Source: Legionella sp. (GTDB lineage: Bacteria; Pseudomonadota; Gammaproteobacteria; Legionellales; Legionellaceae). Taken from it: DNA of 64,000 nucleotides. Positions 8,759 through 18,118 of this stretch are shown here, in pieces (position 1 is the stretch's first letter; each line of letters starts with the position of its first letter). Made by a program: the position numbers and the translations under genes. The DNA lies in contig JACETI010000004.1 in the NCBI GenBank assembly GCA_013911415.1, positions 124,001 through 188,000 of the forward strand, read 5' to 3'. The notes below the pieces were generated by a model. That model was given only the letters and a program-made list of their open reading frames with translations. It did not search any database and was not told the DNA's origin.

Positions 8759-9973
8759 TTAAGACGAAGTGAGTACCGCTTCTTTGCTCAGAGGGAATCG
8801 CGCATAGTTCAAGCTGACCAATAATAAAGTTATTCCGATACAGCCGCATAGCAACCAAATATAGCGCATGCCCATATTACCTTGAATATATCCACCAATA
8901 GAAGTGCCAAAAATTGTTCCGAGCGCATATAAAAATTTATAATAACTCAAAGCCTTACCTCTATTTGTTTTTTCAGCCGATTCGAAACAGACTAATTGCG
9001 ATAGGGTCATACCGAGCATTTCCCCTAGCGTAATCACAACGCAAATAAAGACTACTGCAGAAAACAAATAGGCAAATTGCAGCATGCACATTCCAAGTCC
9101 TAGTAGCACACCTCCCAACCCCATCATAATTATTTTGTTGCATTTGATGGCGAAGCGGGTGACGTTTGGCAGACAACAAATAATGATCAAAGAGTTGAGT
9201 AAAAATATACTGCTAGCGCCAGACTGGCCAAAAGATTCATTTAAAAATAAAGCATAAGAAATGCGTTGTTGCGCAAAAATCAACCCCAACATAAAGATAA
9301 AAAATAAACTTAATCGGTACATTGATCGGTTCGGTTTGGTGTGCATTCCAGGCGCTTCATGACTGAGCTGGAATTTAACTTTACCATCACATAAGTAGAT
9401 AACGCCTGTCAAAATCAAAAGAAAGCTAATGACAAGGAACATCCGCTGTGAATGTGCTGTCGAAAAATAATTGACTAAAACCCCGCCAATGCCTATGCCG
9501 ATATTTGATGAGACATCAAGCAAGCTGATAGCTCTGGCTCTACTTTCATGTGATGATCCTGCTAAGTTGGTGATTAAAAAACTGCTTGAAATAATATGAA
9601 AATAAGAACTAATACCCATGATTAACATCATCGGAATCAAAAGTATGGGCTCATGAATAAAAGCAATGGCGAAAAAACTTAACGCCAGGGCAAACAAAGA
9701 CAGAGCAGTTAAATAAAAATAATTTAATTTATCTAATGAATTCGATGCTAACCAAGAACCTAACAGCTGGCCTAACAAAAAGCAGGCAGAAATATGACCA
9801 ATTGCCTCTACCGCAAGCTTTAGATGCAGTTTTAAATAAAGGGCTATGAAAAAAGAAACACCGGCCGCCACCGAAAATAACATATAGAGCAACAAATACA
9901 TCTTGCATTTAGTGTTTAGTGTGAAATATTCCTGTAGGTAAGATCTGATAATTGTTCTCATTGCAGACGACAT
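8759..9973 (-). CDS. Major facilitator superfamily transporter
   Basis: A protein of about 404 residues with some 12 hydrophobic segments, a positively charged N-terminus and the usual MFS two-halves pattern. Inner-membrane location is certain, the substrate unknown. A central basic loop lies near residues 200-215. Starts are ambiguous: TTG 9982, ATG 9973 and ATG 9958 are in frame, and AAAAGG abuts 9973 and lies 12 bases before 9958. It faces the kinase array and is divergent from the helicase-ankyrin gene. Nothing links it to the polyketide cluster, which has its own MFS gene at 20957. Confidence 0.8.
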   Translation of the reverse strand: MSSAMRTIIRSYLQEYFTLNTKCKMYLLLYMLFSVAAGVSFFIALYLKLHLKLAVEAIGHISACFLLGQLLGSWLASNSLDKLNYFYLTALSLFALALSFFAIAFIHEPILLIPMMLIMGISSYFHIISSSFLITNLAGSSHESRARAISLLDVSSNIGIGIGGVLVNYFSTAHSQRMFLVISFLLILTGVIYLCDGKVKFQLSHEAPGMHTKPNRSMYRLSLFFIFMLGLIFAQQRISYALFLNESFGQSGASSIFLLNSLIIICCLPNVTRFAIKCNKIIMMGLGGVLLGLGMCMLQFAYLFSAVVFICVVITLGEMLGMTLSQLVCFESAEKTNRGKALSYYKFLYALGTIFGTSIGGYIQGNMGMRYIWLLCGCIGITLLLVSLNYARFPLSKEAVLTSS

Positions 9974-10098
9974 CCTTTTCAATATTTAAATAGCCCTAAG
10001 GCCCGATCAGCTTACACCAATTCGTCGAATCTTACTGCGATCTTCACCCTGGCTAACGAATGTTAACGGTTATCTTTGAGAAATCGTTAAACCCTTGG

Positions 10099-10128
10099 TT
10101 GACAAAATCGAAAATAAAACTTTATATT
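10099..10128 (+). promoter_or_regulatory. Sigma-70 type promoter upstream of the helicase-ankyrin gene
   Basis: An exact TTGACA (10099-10104) is followed after 18 bp by TATATT (10123-10128, five of six matches). It points toward the gene at 10290 and would give a leader of about 155 bases. The rest of the 316-bp gap 9974-10289 holds the second promoter at 10253 and no gene. Confidence 0.5.
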
Positions 10129-10252
10129 TGCTCCGCATTCGTTTTTGGAGATAACCCACAGCTAGCTTTGAGCCGTTAAAAAAATATACGGTTATTTTAA
10201 ATGCGGAGAACGATTCTAATAAGGTTATTTGCTCGATTTTTTGTACTTTATA

Positions 10253-10261
10253 TGATATAAT
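10253..10261 (+). promoter_or_regulatory. Extended -10 promoter of the helicase-ankyrin gene
   Basis: TGATATAAT is an exact extended -10 (TGnTATAAT), 28 bases before the start codon. The same nine bases occur before the repeat-protein gene at 15587. Confidence 0.5.
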
Positions 10262-10289
10262 TGGTTAAATTTTTATCTTTGTAGAAAAA

Positions 10290-13200
10290 ATGAAAGATAC
10301 TCTTACCGGCACGCTTGGATGGGCAGATTATTACCTGGATCCTGGGCACCTTATCTCAGATCCTAATAATGAAGGCGTTAAAAGAAAGATTGTTCCCACC
10401 TTATTTGAGAAAAATTTGGATGAGGATTCAATTAGAAAAGCCATGAATAAAATAGCCTGCGATTTTATGACGTTGGGGCATGCGTTACACGGAGCAAATT
10501 TTGGATGGTTTGGGGATGCCCCTGTTGCTTATGCGCGAGCGGATGACAAAGCACGCTTTATATTGGCCATTGGTCTTGACCAAAATGCTCAAGCAACTTT
10601 AATTGTTGTCAGCATTAACGAAGAGCATAATTTCACAAAATCAAAAGAAACCAACAGCCTAGCTAATAATACTTTTAAAATTTTTATCAAGAAACATACC
10701 GATGCATTAATTGCTCAGGAGATTGTTGCGGTCAAAAGTAAGAGCGCAATGTTTCAACTGAGTGAGGCGGCACACTTAAAGCTTGCGATGACTGAAGAAG
10801 AGCATGTTGCTGTTCCTTTGTCTAAATCCAGGAAAAAAGACATTGTATTCTCAGAAAAGCAACAACGGATATTAGCAGGGGTAGGTAGTAAGGTATTGCT
10901 TGGTGGCCCCGGTACCGGTAAGACACTCGTGGGTGTGGCCCAAGTTGTTGAGATGGAGGCGGCCGCTCCTACTGACAGTACAAAGCCGCTGATTACATTT
11001 ATTCAACCCAAGAAAGCATTGGTTGAACAAACAAAAAAATTGTATCAGGAACAACGGCTCGTCGATAAAAAAAGCTTAGTGGAATTCACAACCTATGAAG
11101 GTTGGGTACGTCCTTTTTTTGATGAGGAAGAAGAAGTCGATTTTCTTGCGTTTGACAAATGGTTGCAAAAAACAGGCTATGCAGTAACCTTCAATCAAAA
11201 GGATAAGCGTTGTGCTCTTTATAGTGAAATGCAAATTGCTGCTGGTTATTTAAATCCTTCTATGTACTTAGAAGCAGGTGAGCGTAGTACCCGGCTTAGC
11301 AAGGAAGAAGGTTTAGAGGTTAACAAAAAAACAACAAAAAAAACGAGCAAACAAGGTAAAAAAAACAATACAGCTCGAGCCACTGTCCTTGAGATTTATG
11401 AAGCGTATCGAGAGGAATTGGCAAAAAATAAGCAAGTGGATTTTCTATTATGTGCGCCGAGTTTTCCGCAGGAAATGTTTTCAGAAGACTTACTCATGGT
11501 GGTGGATGAATTCCAGGATATTCCCTTAACTGCCCTTAGTGCGTTAATGGCACACCCTAATCTTCTTTCAAAAATCATGCTACTAGGCGATCACCAACAA
11601 AAAACGGATGAGAATGCTTCAATTTCCTTTATTTCCTTTTTAAAACAAACCTATTTTGCTGCGGCCGGTGTGCCACTGAAGGTCGAGACATTGAGCGAAA
11701 ATTATCGCTGCCCCAAAGCAATCGTTGAATATGCCCAAGTGTTTTTAAACATAAAACTCAGTATTGATGAAGGTACAAACAGTAAAGAACAATACACAAT
11801 GTACACAGCCAATGAGAACAATCCTCCTGGCAAAGTTATATTCCAACATTCCATCTCTTTTAAAAATTTGCCGTTTGATACCGCAGTTATTGTGGCAAAT
11901 CAAACGACCCAGGAAGCACTTCAACAAGCTTATCCTGATTTGTTTGTGCTGATGGCTAGCGAAGTCAAAGGCTTAGAGTTTGAAAATGTGATCACCTATC
12001 ATTTATTGGATGATCCAGAACTGGCAGAGGTTGAAGAATACCTGAAAAATTGTGTCAAGAAGGCAGATGGTGAGTTAGTCGACGTATTAATGACGGTAAA
12101 AAATCAGCATCGTACGAAAGATAAAACAGCGCCGATTCAAAATAACGATGCTACTCGTTGTCTGAATAAAGTCTGCGCTGTACTGACAAGGTCCAAAGGT
12201 AGTCTCAAAATCATAGAGCCGAAAAATCCCCGGCATCCCTATTTACAGGCGGTAGCTAAAAAAAATACTAACCGTGTGATGAAAAAGTTTTCCCAATTTG
12301 AGAGTGAAGATTATTCGTATGAAGAATCGAAAGAGAACGATGTGATAGAGTCTCTTGCCAACCAATCGGTGGCTTCACAGTCCCTAGAGACAGAAGAAAG
12401 AAAGTTAAAATTTGAAAAGCAAGTTGCTGCATTGATTGAACAAGGCCAATTTGTTTTAGCAGAAAAATATGCATGGTCAAATAAACAGTGGCACCCCGAT
12501 TTTGATATGATCGATTTTGTCAACGATATACTTCTACAAAGTAAAGATGGATCACTAAGGTTATTGTGGGAGTTAAAAACCTTATTACCTAAGCTGAGTA
12601 AAGTTGACATGGAGGGCAAGAAAGAACTTTTACAGCTTAGCCAAGAAAAAAAATACGAAGTACTTTTTAAGCGGATTGCGAAACTTGCTCAAAGCGATAA
12701 ACACGCTATTCCAATTCTCGTTTGCTTAATAGAACAGGCGAAAGTACTCGGTTTAGTCATTAATAACATCCAAATGCCAACCGGTCATAAAGGCAAAAAA
12801 AATATCAATGCAGTTGATTATATTCTTAACATGATAAAAAACGCTAAAGATCATACTTCCGCTGATATATTGAAATTACAGGAGTTACTAATTTCTTTTA
12901 AAACGCAATCGGTGAGTCTCGGTCAATCTCGACTGAATTTTGAAGATCCTGAGTGCAAGGAGCAGGTAACACAGAATGTCATCCCAGATAAAACGCCGGA
13001 TGTAGCACCCAAGCGTTCAGGAAATTCAGCTTTTAGACATTTAAGGAACAACGTATCATCGAAAACGTCGAGCTATACGCACCCAGTTTTTCAAGCAATC
13101 CGTCAGGGTGATTTTTTGAAATTAAAATCTTTAGTGACGGGTAATATTGAATTGATTCACAAAATCGATAAGGGTGGTTTTACCCCTCTACATGAAGCAT

Positions 13201-14183
13201 GTAAACAAGGTCATCCTAGCATGGTGGAGTTTCTAATTAAAAATGGTGCGGATATTAATCAAAAAGATGATACAAATGCTACTGCTCTGTTTATAGCTTC
13301 GTTGGGAGGACATTATGAAATCGTATGTTTTCTTTTAGAGCAAAAAAATATCCAAACTGCTGAAAAAGTAAATGGCTTGGACGGAAAAAAGGGGAGTGCG
13401 GGTACAGCACTACACGCCGCCATAAGAAATGGAAGTAATTATACGGCGATAGTAGAGAAGCTTTTGCAGAATGATAACACGTTGATGAATATACCGATTG
13501 AACTCGGTATAACTCCCTTTCATAGGGCCGTTGATTTTGGCAGTATCGACACCGTGAAGCTTTTTATAAAAAACAAGGTTAACGTTAATAGAGCATTAGA
13601 CAATGGTCAAACACCGATTTTTTATGCCGCTGCTCGAGGAGATATAGCACTGCTAAAAGTTCTTTGGAGGGCAGGAGCAAATATTCATTATGTATCGCCC
13701 AGGGGAGAAACAGCAATTAATAACACCATACAATCTGAATTCACATTAGATGTAATCAAATTTTTTGTTGAAAAAGGTGCTAATGTTAATCAGATTCAAC
13801 ATAACGGTGTTACAGCTTTGTTTAGGGCGGCACAAAACGGTAATGAAGAGGCTGTTAGATATTTACTAAAAGCCGGAGCTAACACACAAATTTCAGTGAT
13901 CACAAGCAAAGATGATCTACTTGTTTATATAAGTAAACAGACAAAAGAGATTCAGAAACGGATAAAAGCCTGGATGAAAACGCAGGTAAAAAGTAAAGAC
14001 ACCTACTATGTCAAACCTGATGACGTAGCAGATATGATGGGATATAGCGGGATTGCGTCATTAATAAGGGCTTACAGACCTAACCCGTATACCTTTTATC
14101 CAAGAGAACGTTCAGAGAATTCTTCTCTTGCTGAGCTGAGAGGATTTAACGATTTCCCGTTCGGTAAAATTCCGGCTGTGTGA
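10290..14183 (+). CDS. SF1 UvrD-like helicase fused to ankyrin repeats
   Basis: A 1297-residue fusion. Residues 1-190 are an unrecognised N-terminal domain. From about 190 to 665 it is a superfamily 1 helicase: Walker A GGPGTGKT at 205-212, Walker B DEFQD at 406-410 followed by GDHQQ (motif III), NYRCP at 471-475 (motif IV), KGLEFENV (motif V) and VLTRSKGSL (motif VI). A Lys/Thr-rich linker near 345-365 interrupts the core. Residues 670-920 are helical and unassigned. About 930-1215 contain roughly seven ankyrin repeats with TPLHEA- and GADIN-type motifs. The start is the first ATG, 28 bases past an extended -10; no good Shine-Dalgarno is seen. It is monocistronic. Ankyrin repeats mediate protein binding and in Legionellales point to a host-directed effector. 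A helicase acting on the bacterium's own nucleic acid cannot be ruled out. Confidence 0.85.
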   Translation: MKDTLTGTLGWADYYLDPGHLISDPNNEGVKRKIVPTLFEKNLDEDSIRKAMNKIACDFMTLGHALHGANFGWFGDAPVAYARADDKARFILAIGLDQNAQATLIVVSINEEHNFTKSKETNSLANNTFKIFIKKHTDALIAQEIVAVKSKSAMFQLSEAAHLKLAMTEEEHVAVPLSKSRKKDIVFSEKQQRILAGVGSKVLLGGPGTGKTLVGVAQVVEMEAAAPTDSTKPLITFIQPKKALVEQTKKLYQEQRLVDKKSLVEFTTYEGWVRPFFDEEEEVDFLAFDKWLQKTGYAVTFNQKDKRCALYSEMQIAAGYLNPSMYLEAGERSTRLSKEEGLEVNKKTTKKTSKQGKKNNTARATVLEIYEAYREELAKNKQVDFLLCAPSFPQEMFSEDLLMVVDEFQDIPLTALSALMAHPNLLSKIMLLGDHQQKTDENASISFISFLKQTYFAAAGVPLKVETLSENYRCPKAIVEYAQVFLNIKLSIDEGTNSKEQYTMYTANENNPPGKVIFQHSISFKNLPFDTAVIVANQTTQEALQQAYPDLFVLMASEVKGLEFENVITYHLLDDPELAEVEEYLKNCVKKADGELVDVLMTVKNQHRTKDKTAPIQNNDATRCLNKVCAVLTRSKGSLKIIEPKNPRHPYLQAVAKKNTNRVMKKFSQFESEDYSYEESKENDVIESLANQSVASQSLETEERKLKFEKQVAALIEQGQFVLAEKYAWSNKQWHPDFDMIDFVNDILLQSKDGSLRLLWELKTLLPKLSKVDMEGKKELLQLSQEKKYEVLFKRIAKLAQSDKHAIPILVCLIEQAKVLGLVINNIQMPTGHKGKKNINAVDYILNMIKNAKDHTSADILKLQELLISFKTQSVSLGQSRLNFEDPECKEQVTQNVIPDKTPDVAPKRSGNSAFRHLRNNVSSKTSSYTHPVFQAIRQGDFLKLKSLVTGNIELIHKIDKGGFTPLHEACKQGHPSMVEFLIKNGADINQKDDTNATALFIASLGGHYEIVCFLLEQKNIQTAEKVNGLDGKKGSAGTALHAAIRNGSNYTAIVEKLLQNDNTLMNIPIELGITPFHRAVDFGSIDTVKLFIKNKVNVNRALDNGQTPIFYAAARGDIALLKVLWRAGANIHYVSPRGETAINNTIQSEFTLDVIKFFVEKGANVNQIQHNGVTALFRAAQNGNEEAVRYLLKAGANTQISVITSKDDLLVYISKQTKEIQKRIKAWMKTQVKSKDTYYVKPDDVADMMGYSGIASLIRAYRPNPYTFYPRERSENSSLAELRGFNDFPFGKIPAV

Positions 14184-14217
14184 TTAAAAAAAATTATTCA
14201 TAAGAATGCGTCGATAT

Positions 14218-15033
14218 TCAAAGCTGACATGATGAACAATAGACAGTGCTTCTTTGGCCGATACGCATCGATTGCAACGTTTTTTTGCAGGCTAGGCAGG
14301 GTAAGCCATTTCTGCCATACACCTGCAATCGTTGTGAAAAATAACCCGGTTTACCGTCACTATTCACAAAATCTTTTAAAGTAGTACCTCCTTGTTGAAT
14401 GGCTTGGTGTAATATTTTTTTGATGGCCTCAACAAGCTTAGCCATCTCTGTTTTGGATACTAAACAAGCAGGTCTTGTTGGGTGTATGCCTGCTAAGAAT
14501 AACGCTTCCGCTGCATAAATATTACCGACACCAACAACAACCCCATTCTCCATGATGAATGATTTAATGGATTTTTTGCGGCTTTGAGCCGTGTCCCATA
14601 AATACGCTGCAGAAAAATCCGCTGTTAATGGTTCCAAACCTAATTTTGTTAGCAATGAATGCTGTGAGTAGTCTCCATCAATCCATAATATGGCGCCAAA
14701 TCGTCTTGGATCTGTGAAGCGTAAGATTGTATTGTGATCGAACTCAATATCAACATGATCATGTTTTTTAGGCGGTACCATATGTTGTAAAATACGTAAG
14801 CTTCCTGACATTCCCAGATGAAGGATAAGCGACCCTTGCTCAAACTCAAACAATAAGTATTTACCGCGACGAGTGATTTTCTGAACCCTTTTACCTGGCA
14901 ACTGTTGGACTAAGTGATCGGGAATAAGCCATCGCAATTGGTACTGTCGAATAATTATTTGGGTAATAATTTGATTTTCTACATAAGGTTGTATACCTAA
15001 CCGTGTTATTTCAACTTCGGGTAATTCTGGCAT
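14218..15033 (-). CDS. mutM: Formamidopyrimidine-DNA glycosylase (Fpg)
   Basis: Removes 8-oxoguanine and ring-opened purines from DNA and nicks the resulting abasic site (base excision repair). The protein has 271 residues, the normal length. It begins MPELPEVE, with the catalytic Pro2 and Glu3. Lys58 lies in the RRGKYLL motif (Lys57 of E. coli Fpg), DPRRFG follows near 106, and the C-terminal zinc finger has the C-x2-C-x16-C-x2-C spacing, with the conserved Arg in GQRSTVYC. It is convergent with the helicase-ankyrin gene 34 bp away. It marks the last clear chromosomal gene before the islands. Confidence 0.97.
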   Translation of the reverse strand: MPELPEVEITRLGIQPYVENQIITQIIIRQYQLRWLIPDHLVQQLPGKRVQKITRRGKYLLFEFEQGSLILHLGMSGSLRILQHMVPPKKHDHVDIEFDHNTILRFTDPRRFGAILWIDGDYSQHSLLTKLGLEPLTADFSAAYLWDTAQSRKKSIKSFIMENGVVVGVGNIYAAEALFLAGIHPTRPACLVSKTEMAKLVEAIKKILHQAIQQGGTTLKDFVNSDGKPGYFSQRLQVYGRNGLPCLACKKTLQSMRIGQRSTVYCSSCQL

Positions 15034-15236
15034 CTCGTGCTCACGTCTCTGAATTTAAATTAATGCAGTCTGGTTGTTTCGTTTGCGTGCTTTCCTAAAA
15101 GGATTTATTTACCAAGAAAAGTTATAGCACTGAATGAATTATTATCTATTCTTAAATGCAAAAAATAAGCATTTTATAACTCTAACAGTCATATTATGAT
15201 GTCATTTACCAATTAAAGATACGAATTTTGTTGAAT

Positions 15237-15392
15237 ATGAAAAAAGAAGAAAGCGATAGCATGCTTAATCCTTCAATCTCTTCGGATAAGAGTATAAAGG
15301 AAAATAAACTTAGTTACTTTAGCGTATCCGATTTGTTTTTTAAAGGAACACCAGATTTTCCTTTAATTTGGTTGTTTCTCTGTAGGCTCTAA
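15237..15392 (+). CDS. Possible small ORF, 51 residues
   Basis: It lies in the 553-bp gap between mutM and the repeat-protein gene. The frame starts ATG-AAA-AAA-GAA-GAA and would encode a lysine- and serine-rich peptide with a hydrophobic end. No Shine-Dalgarno and no homologue that I recognise. The gap otherwise holds only the duplicated leader at 15459-15520 and the promoter at 15546. Confidence 0.2.
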   Translation: MKKEESDSMLNPSISSDKSIKENKLSYFSVSDLFFKGTPDFPLIWLFLCRL

Positions 15393-15458
15393 GGGTATGT
15401 ATTCTCTCGAAAAGATATTTTCTAGCTTAGCGTGGAAGCCTATTTCTACTGTTTTAAA

Positions 15459-15520
15459 CAAAGCAGATGGCTCACTTTGGATAAGCGGTAAGTTTGCTTC
15501 AATTGAAAATAACTTAATCA
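15459..15520 (+). repeat. Duplicated leader upstream of repeat-protein gene 1
   Basis: This resembles 17523-17585 upstream of the second paralogue; both contain ATAAGCGGTAAGTTT followed by TATTGAAA- or AATTGAAA-type sequence. The duplication that made the two genes therefore included at least 130 bp of upstream DNA. Confidence 0.55.
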
Positions 15521-15545
15521 AAATATAAAAGTAATTTACATTTTG

Positions 15546-15560
15546 TGATATAATATATCA
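15546..15560 (+). promoter_or_regulatory. Extended -10 inside a perfect palindrome
   Basis: TGATATAATATATCA has seven-base arms around a central A and contains the extended -10 TGATATAAT. A dyad over the -10 box suggests a repressor operator. The second paralogue has TATAAT at 17603-17608 but not the perfect palindrome. Confidence 0.4.
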
Positions 15561-15586
15561 TATTATTTTTATGATAGAGCTTTACA

Positions 15587-17158
15587 ATGAGCAAAGAATT
15601 CTTTGAAAATGACGACGTCAACAGGGGAGACAAAAGTCCTGCTGTAGATGATGGTAGCCCCTTATGTCTTGAGAATAGCCCTTCGGTAGAAGGCGACAAT
15701 CAAGAGCGAACAATACCCTCCCACCTGGTGGCATTGGAAAAAGCAATGATGTCATTATTCTTCAAGAACACTGAAAAACATCATTACCCGACCGCTAATA
15801 ACTTATTGGATTTTATCCACCATGATGCATCCTCAAAAGCATTATTGATGAATTTTACTCGCTCAGCAGTCGCTGAATATACAAAATACTTAGTAAAAAA
15901 AATGGCTTCCTATCCGATGATTACAGAGAAACCAAAAGTAAAATCTAAGCGGCTGGGACACGTTGAAAAAGAGATGCGAGAGTTATTCAAAGCTACTACA
16001 GGCTTAGAATCAACCGACAAAAATGTATACAATTTCATCACCACTGATCCACGTGCTATTTCGTTGTATAAGAATATTGAACGAGCGACCGTTACCGCAT
16101 TTAAAAAAAGATGTGAGCAAAACAACCCTGATCTATCCATGAATACTCCTACGTTTGTAGCATTTTCCAAAAAAGGCCGAGTGGGGCCAGTCGAAAAGCA
16201 AATACAACAGTTATTCCAAGCTACCACACACTCAAAACCAACCGCTGAAAATGTATTCAATTTCATGAATACTGATGAGTGTCATGAGTCGGTGTTAAAG
16301 AATATTGAGGCATCGACCGTTTCCGTCGTTAAAAAGCGTTTAAGAGACGCGCTTAATCTCCCTAAAGATAAAGCTTACTTTACCTTTTACCTAGATACAT
16401 GTGAGCCAAACAACCCTGACCTAAGCTTGAGTGCTCCTAAGCTCGTAACATATTCGAGAACGGGTCAGCGTATCGGACCTAAAGAAAAAGGAATGGTACA
16501 GTTATTCTGTAGCACGACCCATCAAGAGCCATCAGTTGAAAATATATGGGCATTTTTTCAAAAGGACGATTCTAAAATACTGTACCAAAATTTCCCAAAA
16601 AATACAGTTAACTGGTTTAAGGGTATAATAGCGGCAGAAGTCGGTTTGCCTAAGGTTAAAAAAAGCTCAACTCTTACTAGTATTGTAGAAAAGTACCGCC
16701 AAGAGCAGCCTACGCTGTCTCTAAGTGCATTAAGGGTATATTGCCGTAGTAAAATTCCTGAAATTATTACTGAATTAAATAGGACAAAAGCCTCGGTAAC
16801 CACTCAGTTAGCTGCATTATTTAAACCAAATGGAAAGATTGGTCGTCAGTTTCCTAGCGAACCCAACCTTGAGGGGAGTGCATCGAAAAAAATCAAAACA
16901 ATCAAGAATTCGCTCCCGCCGCAACAGAAGGCTAACAACGCGGAAAGTAAATTACATGAAAACATATTGAGGTATCAGGCAACTTCGATTGAGAATCCCC
17001 AAATGGGTAACTTCGACAATCAACAGATACTTTCTGGGCCATTGTTCCTATCCGATGCCTACAAGAACTTTGCTGTATTCAGCCAGATAAACCCGTCAGA
17101 ATCCGAAACGACTAGCATAGGAGATAAACAATCTTCTTTAAGAACCAGTTTTAAATAG
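15587..17158 (+). CDS. Tandem helical-repeat protein, possible DNA binding, paralogue 1
   Basis: A 523-residue protein of unknown family made of about four units of 70-90 residues: a degenerate one at 45-115, then about 120-185, 195-275 and 290-365. Each unit has three helices, with a pattern of GPxEKxMxxLF, then ExPTxEN and FxxxD, then LYKNI followed by TVxxFKxRL. The last helix looks like the recognition helix of a helix-turn-helix. A separate conserved segment (about 370-430) ends with a second HTH-like stretch around NRTKASVTTQL. The C-terminal 80 residues are Ser-, Asn- and Gln-rich. The protein is basic, with no signal or membrane segment. DNA binding, possibly in a host nucleus, is an inference from this pattern. 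The start is set by GAGCTTTACA-ATG, shared with the paralogue at 17648. Confidence 0.7.
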   Translation: MSKEFFENDDVNRGDKSPAVDDGSPLCLENSPSVEGDNQERTIPSHLVALEKAMMSLFFKNTEKHHYPTANNLLDFIHHDASSKALLMNFTRSAVAEYTKYLVKKMASYPMITEKPKVKSKRLGHVEKEMRELFKATTGLESTDKNVYNFITTDPRAISLYKNIERATVTAFKKRCEQNNPDLSMNTPTFVAFSKKGRVGPVEKQIQQLFQATTHSKPTAENVFNFMNTDECHESVLKNIEASTVSVVKKRLRDALNLPKDKAYFTFYLDTCEPNNPDLSLSAPKLVTYSRTGQRIGPKEKGMVQLFCSTTHQEPSVENIWAFFQKDDSKILYQNFPKNTVNWFKGIIAAEVGLPKVKKSSTLTSIVEKYRQEQPTLSLSALRVYCRSKIPEIITELNRTKASVTTQLAALFKPNGKIGRQFPSEPNLEGSASKKIKTIKNSLPPQQKANNAESKLHENILRYQATSIENPQMGNFDNQQILSGPLFLSDAYKNFAVFSQINPSESETTSIGDKQSSLRTSFK

Positions 17159-17208
17159 GAGATTGTTGTTTTCCAATTTTAAATGCATTTGGCGCTCCCT
17201 CCTTTATA

Positions 17209-17254
17209 TGGCGTTCTCGGAGGGACTCGACCTGGCACCTTAGTTCGAAGCCAA
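17209..17254. repeat. tRNA-Arg 3'-half remnant R1 (putative attachment site)
   Basis: This matches the 3' half of tRNA-Arg(UCG), from the CCA end to the anticodon stem (compare 48841-48889), in the same orientation, with several changes including loss of bases in the T arm. It cannot fold into a tRNA. It is the outer (left) end of the larger island. It is the most degenerate of the three copies and so perhaps the oldest. Confidence 0.65.
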
Positions 17255-17380
17255 ATTGTTTCTTATTAAATTATTATATTAATCAATTGTTTATTGTTTT
17301 TTTTTCTATTATAGCACTGCCTCAATCTACATAGGACATTAGGGGTTATATTTAAAACTGTGACCAATCTGCTACATCAC
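17209..17380. repeat. Long direct repeat, element left end, copy 1
   Basis: The tRNA remnant is followed by about 125 bp that match 44683-44804, including CTGCCTCAA, TTTAAAACTGT and GCTACATCA at the same relative positions. The gap 17159-17647 contains this, the short repeat at 17398 and the leader of the next gene, but no gene. Confidence 0.6.
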
Positions 17381-17397
17381 GTTACAAACCCATATTT

Positions 17398-17445
17398 GAC
17401 AGATTAACGTCAAGTTTTTTAGCCATTTCGACGTGGATGAGGTTT
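17398..17445. repeat. Short conserved block, copy 1
   Basis: About 45 bp starting ACAGATTAACGTCAAG and ending with CGTGGATGAG recur at 45751-45794 in the same orientation with few changes and one indel. The minus strand is open in places but frames differ between the copies, so it looks like a non-coding terminal block or a decayed gene end. Confidence 0.5.
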
Positions 17446-17647
17446 GCGCTTTTAGGAAAGTGGTCAGATTACGAACTGGTGTGATAGCTTGTTAATCACG
17501 GAAAGGAGTTTGTTTTTTTAAGCAAAGCAGTTGTCTCATTGTGAATAAGCGGTAAGTTTATTCCTATTGAAATTTATTTAATCATTGTGTAAAATTATTT
17601 TTTATAATGCTATCATAGCTCAATATTATTTTTGGTTGAGCTTTACA

Positions 17648-18118
17648 ATGAGCAAAGAATTCTTTGAAAATAACTTCCTCAACATGGGAGAAAATAGCCC
17701 TGCTGTAGATGATGGTAGCCCTTTAAGTCTTGCGAATAGCCTTTCGGTTGAAGAAGACAATCAAAGAACAATACCCACGCACCTGGTGGCATTGGAAAAA
17801 GCAATGATGTCATTATTCTTCGAGAACACTGAAGAATACCAATACCCGACCGCTAATAACTTATTGGATTTTATCCACCATGATGCATCCTCAAAAGCGT
17901 TATTGATGAATTTTACTCGCTCAGAAATCGCTGAATATACAAAATACTTAGTAAAACAAATGGCTTCCCATCCGATTCTTAAAGACAGCTCGATAGCAAG
18001 CGATGATTCTACGTTAGAAAAATTTGGAGAGGATTGTTTTATACAAGAAGAGATTTCTTCTATTAAAGAGGAAGCAAGAACAATACCCAAGTTACGGGAC
18101 GTGTCGAAAAAGAGATAG
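17648..18118 (+). CDS. 5' part of frameshifted repeat-protein paralogue 2
   Basis: The first 100 residues are nearly identical to those of the protein at 15587, at DNA level too. The frame is open from an upstream ATG (17585), but homology and the shared GAGCTTTACA-ATG context place the start at 17648. After about 145 residues the frame runs into TAG at 18116. Restoring one C in the CCC run at 18086-18088 would continue it into the frame of 18169-19353. The 156-residue product has the N-terminal unit plus an acidic stretch unique to this copy. Probably half of a broken gene. Confidence 0.6.
   Translation: MSKEFFENNFLNMGENSPAVDDGSPLSLANSLSVEEDNQRTIPTHLVALEKAMMSLFFENTEEYQYPTANNLLDFIHHDASSKALLMNFTRSEIAEYTKYLVKQMASHPILKDSSIASDDSTLEKFGEDCFIQEEISSIKEEARTIPKLRDVSKKR

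Noticed and set aside
15397-15528. 43-residue ORF upstream of the repeat-protein gene
   Set aside because: Its second half lies in the leader duplicated at 17523-17585, where the frame is interrupted by stops, so the conservation is not that of a coding sequence.
17209-17254. tRNA-like sequence as a functional tRNA gene
   Set aside because: Only the 3' half is present and the 5' half is replaced by unrelated AT-rich DNA; the same holds for 44633-44682.
17398-17445. Conserved block as the end of an integrase gene
   Set aside because: The minus strand can be read as a short peptide, but the frame is not kept between the two copies and no recombinase motif is visible upstream.
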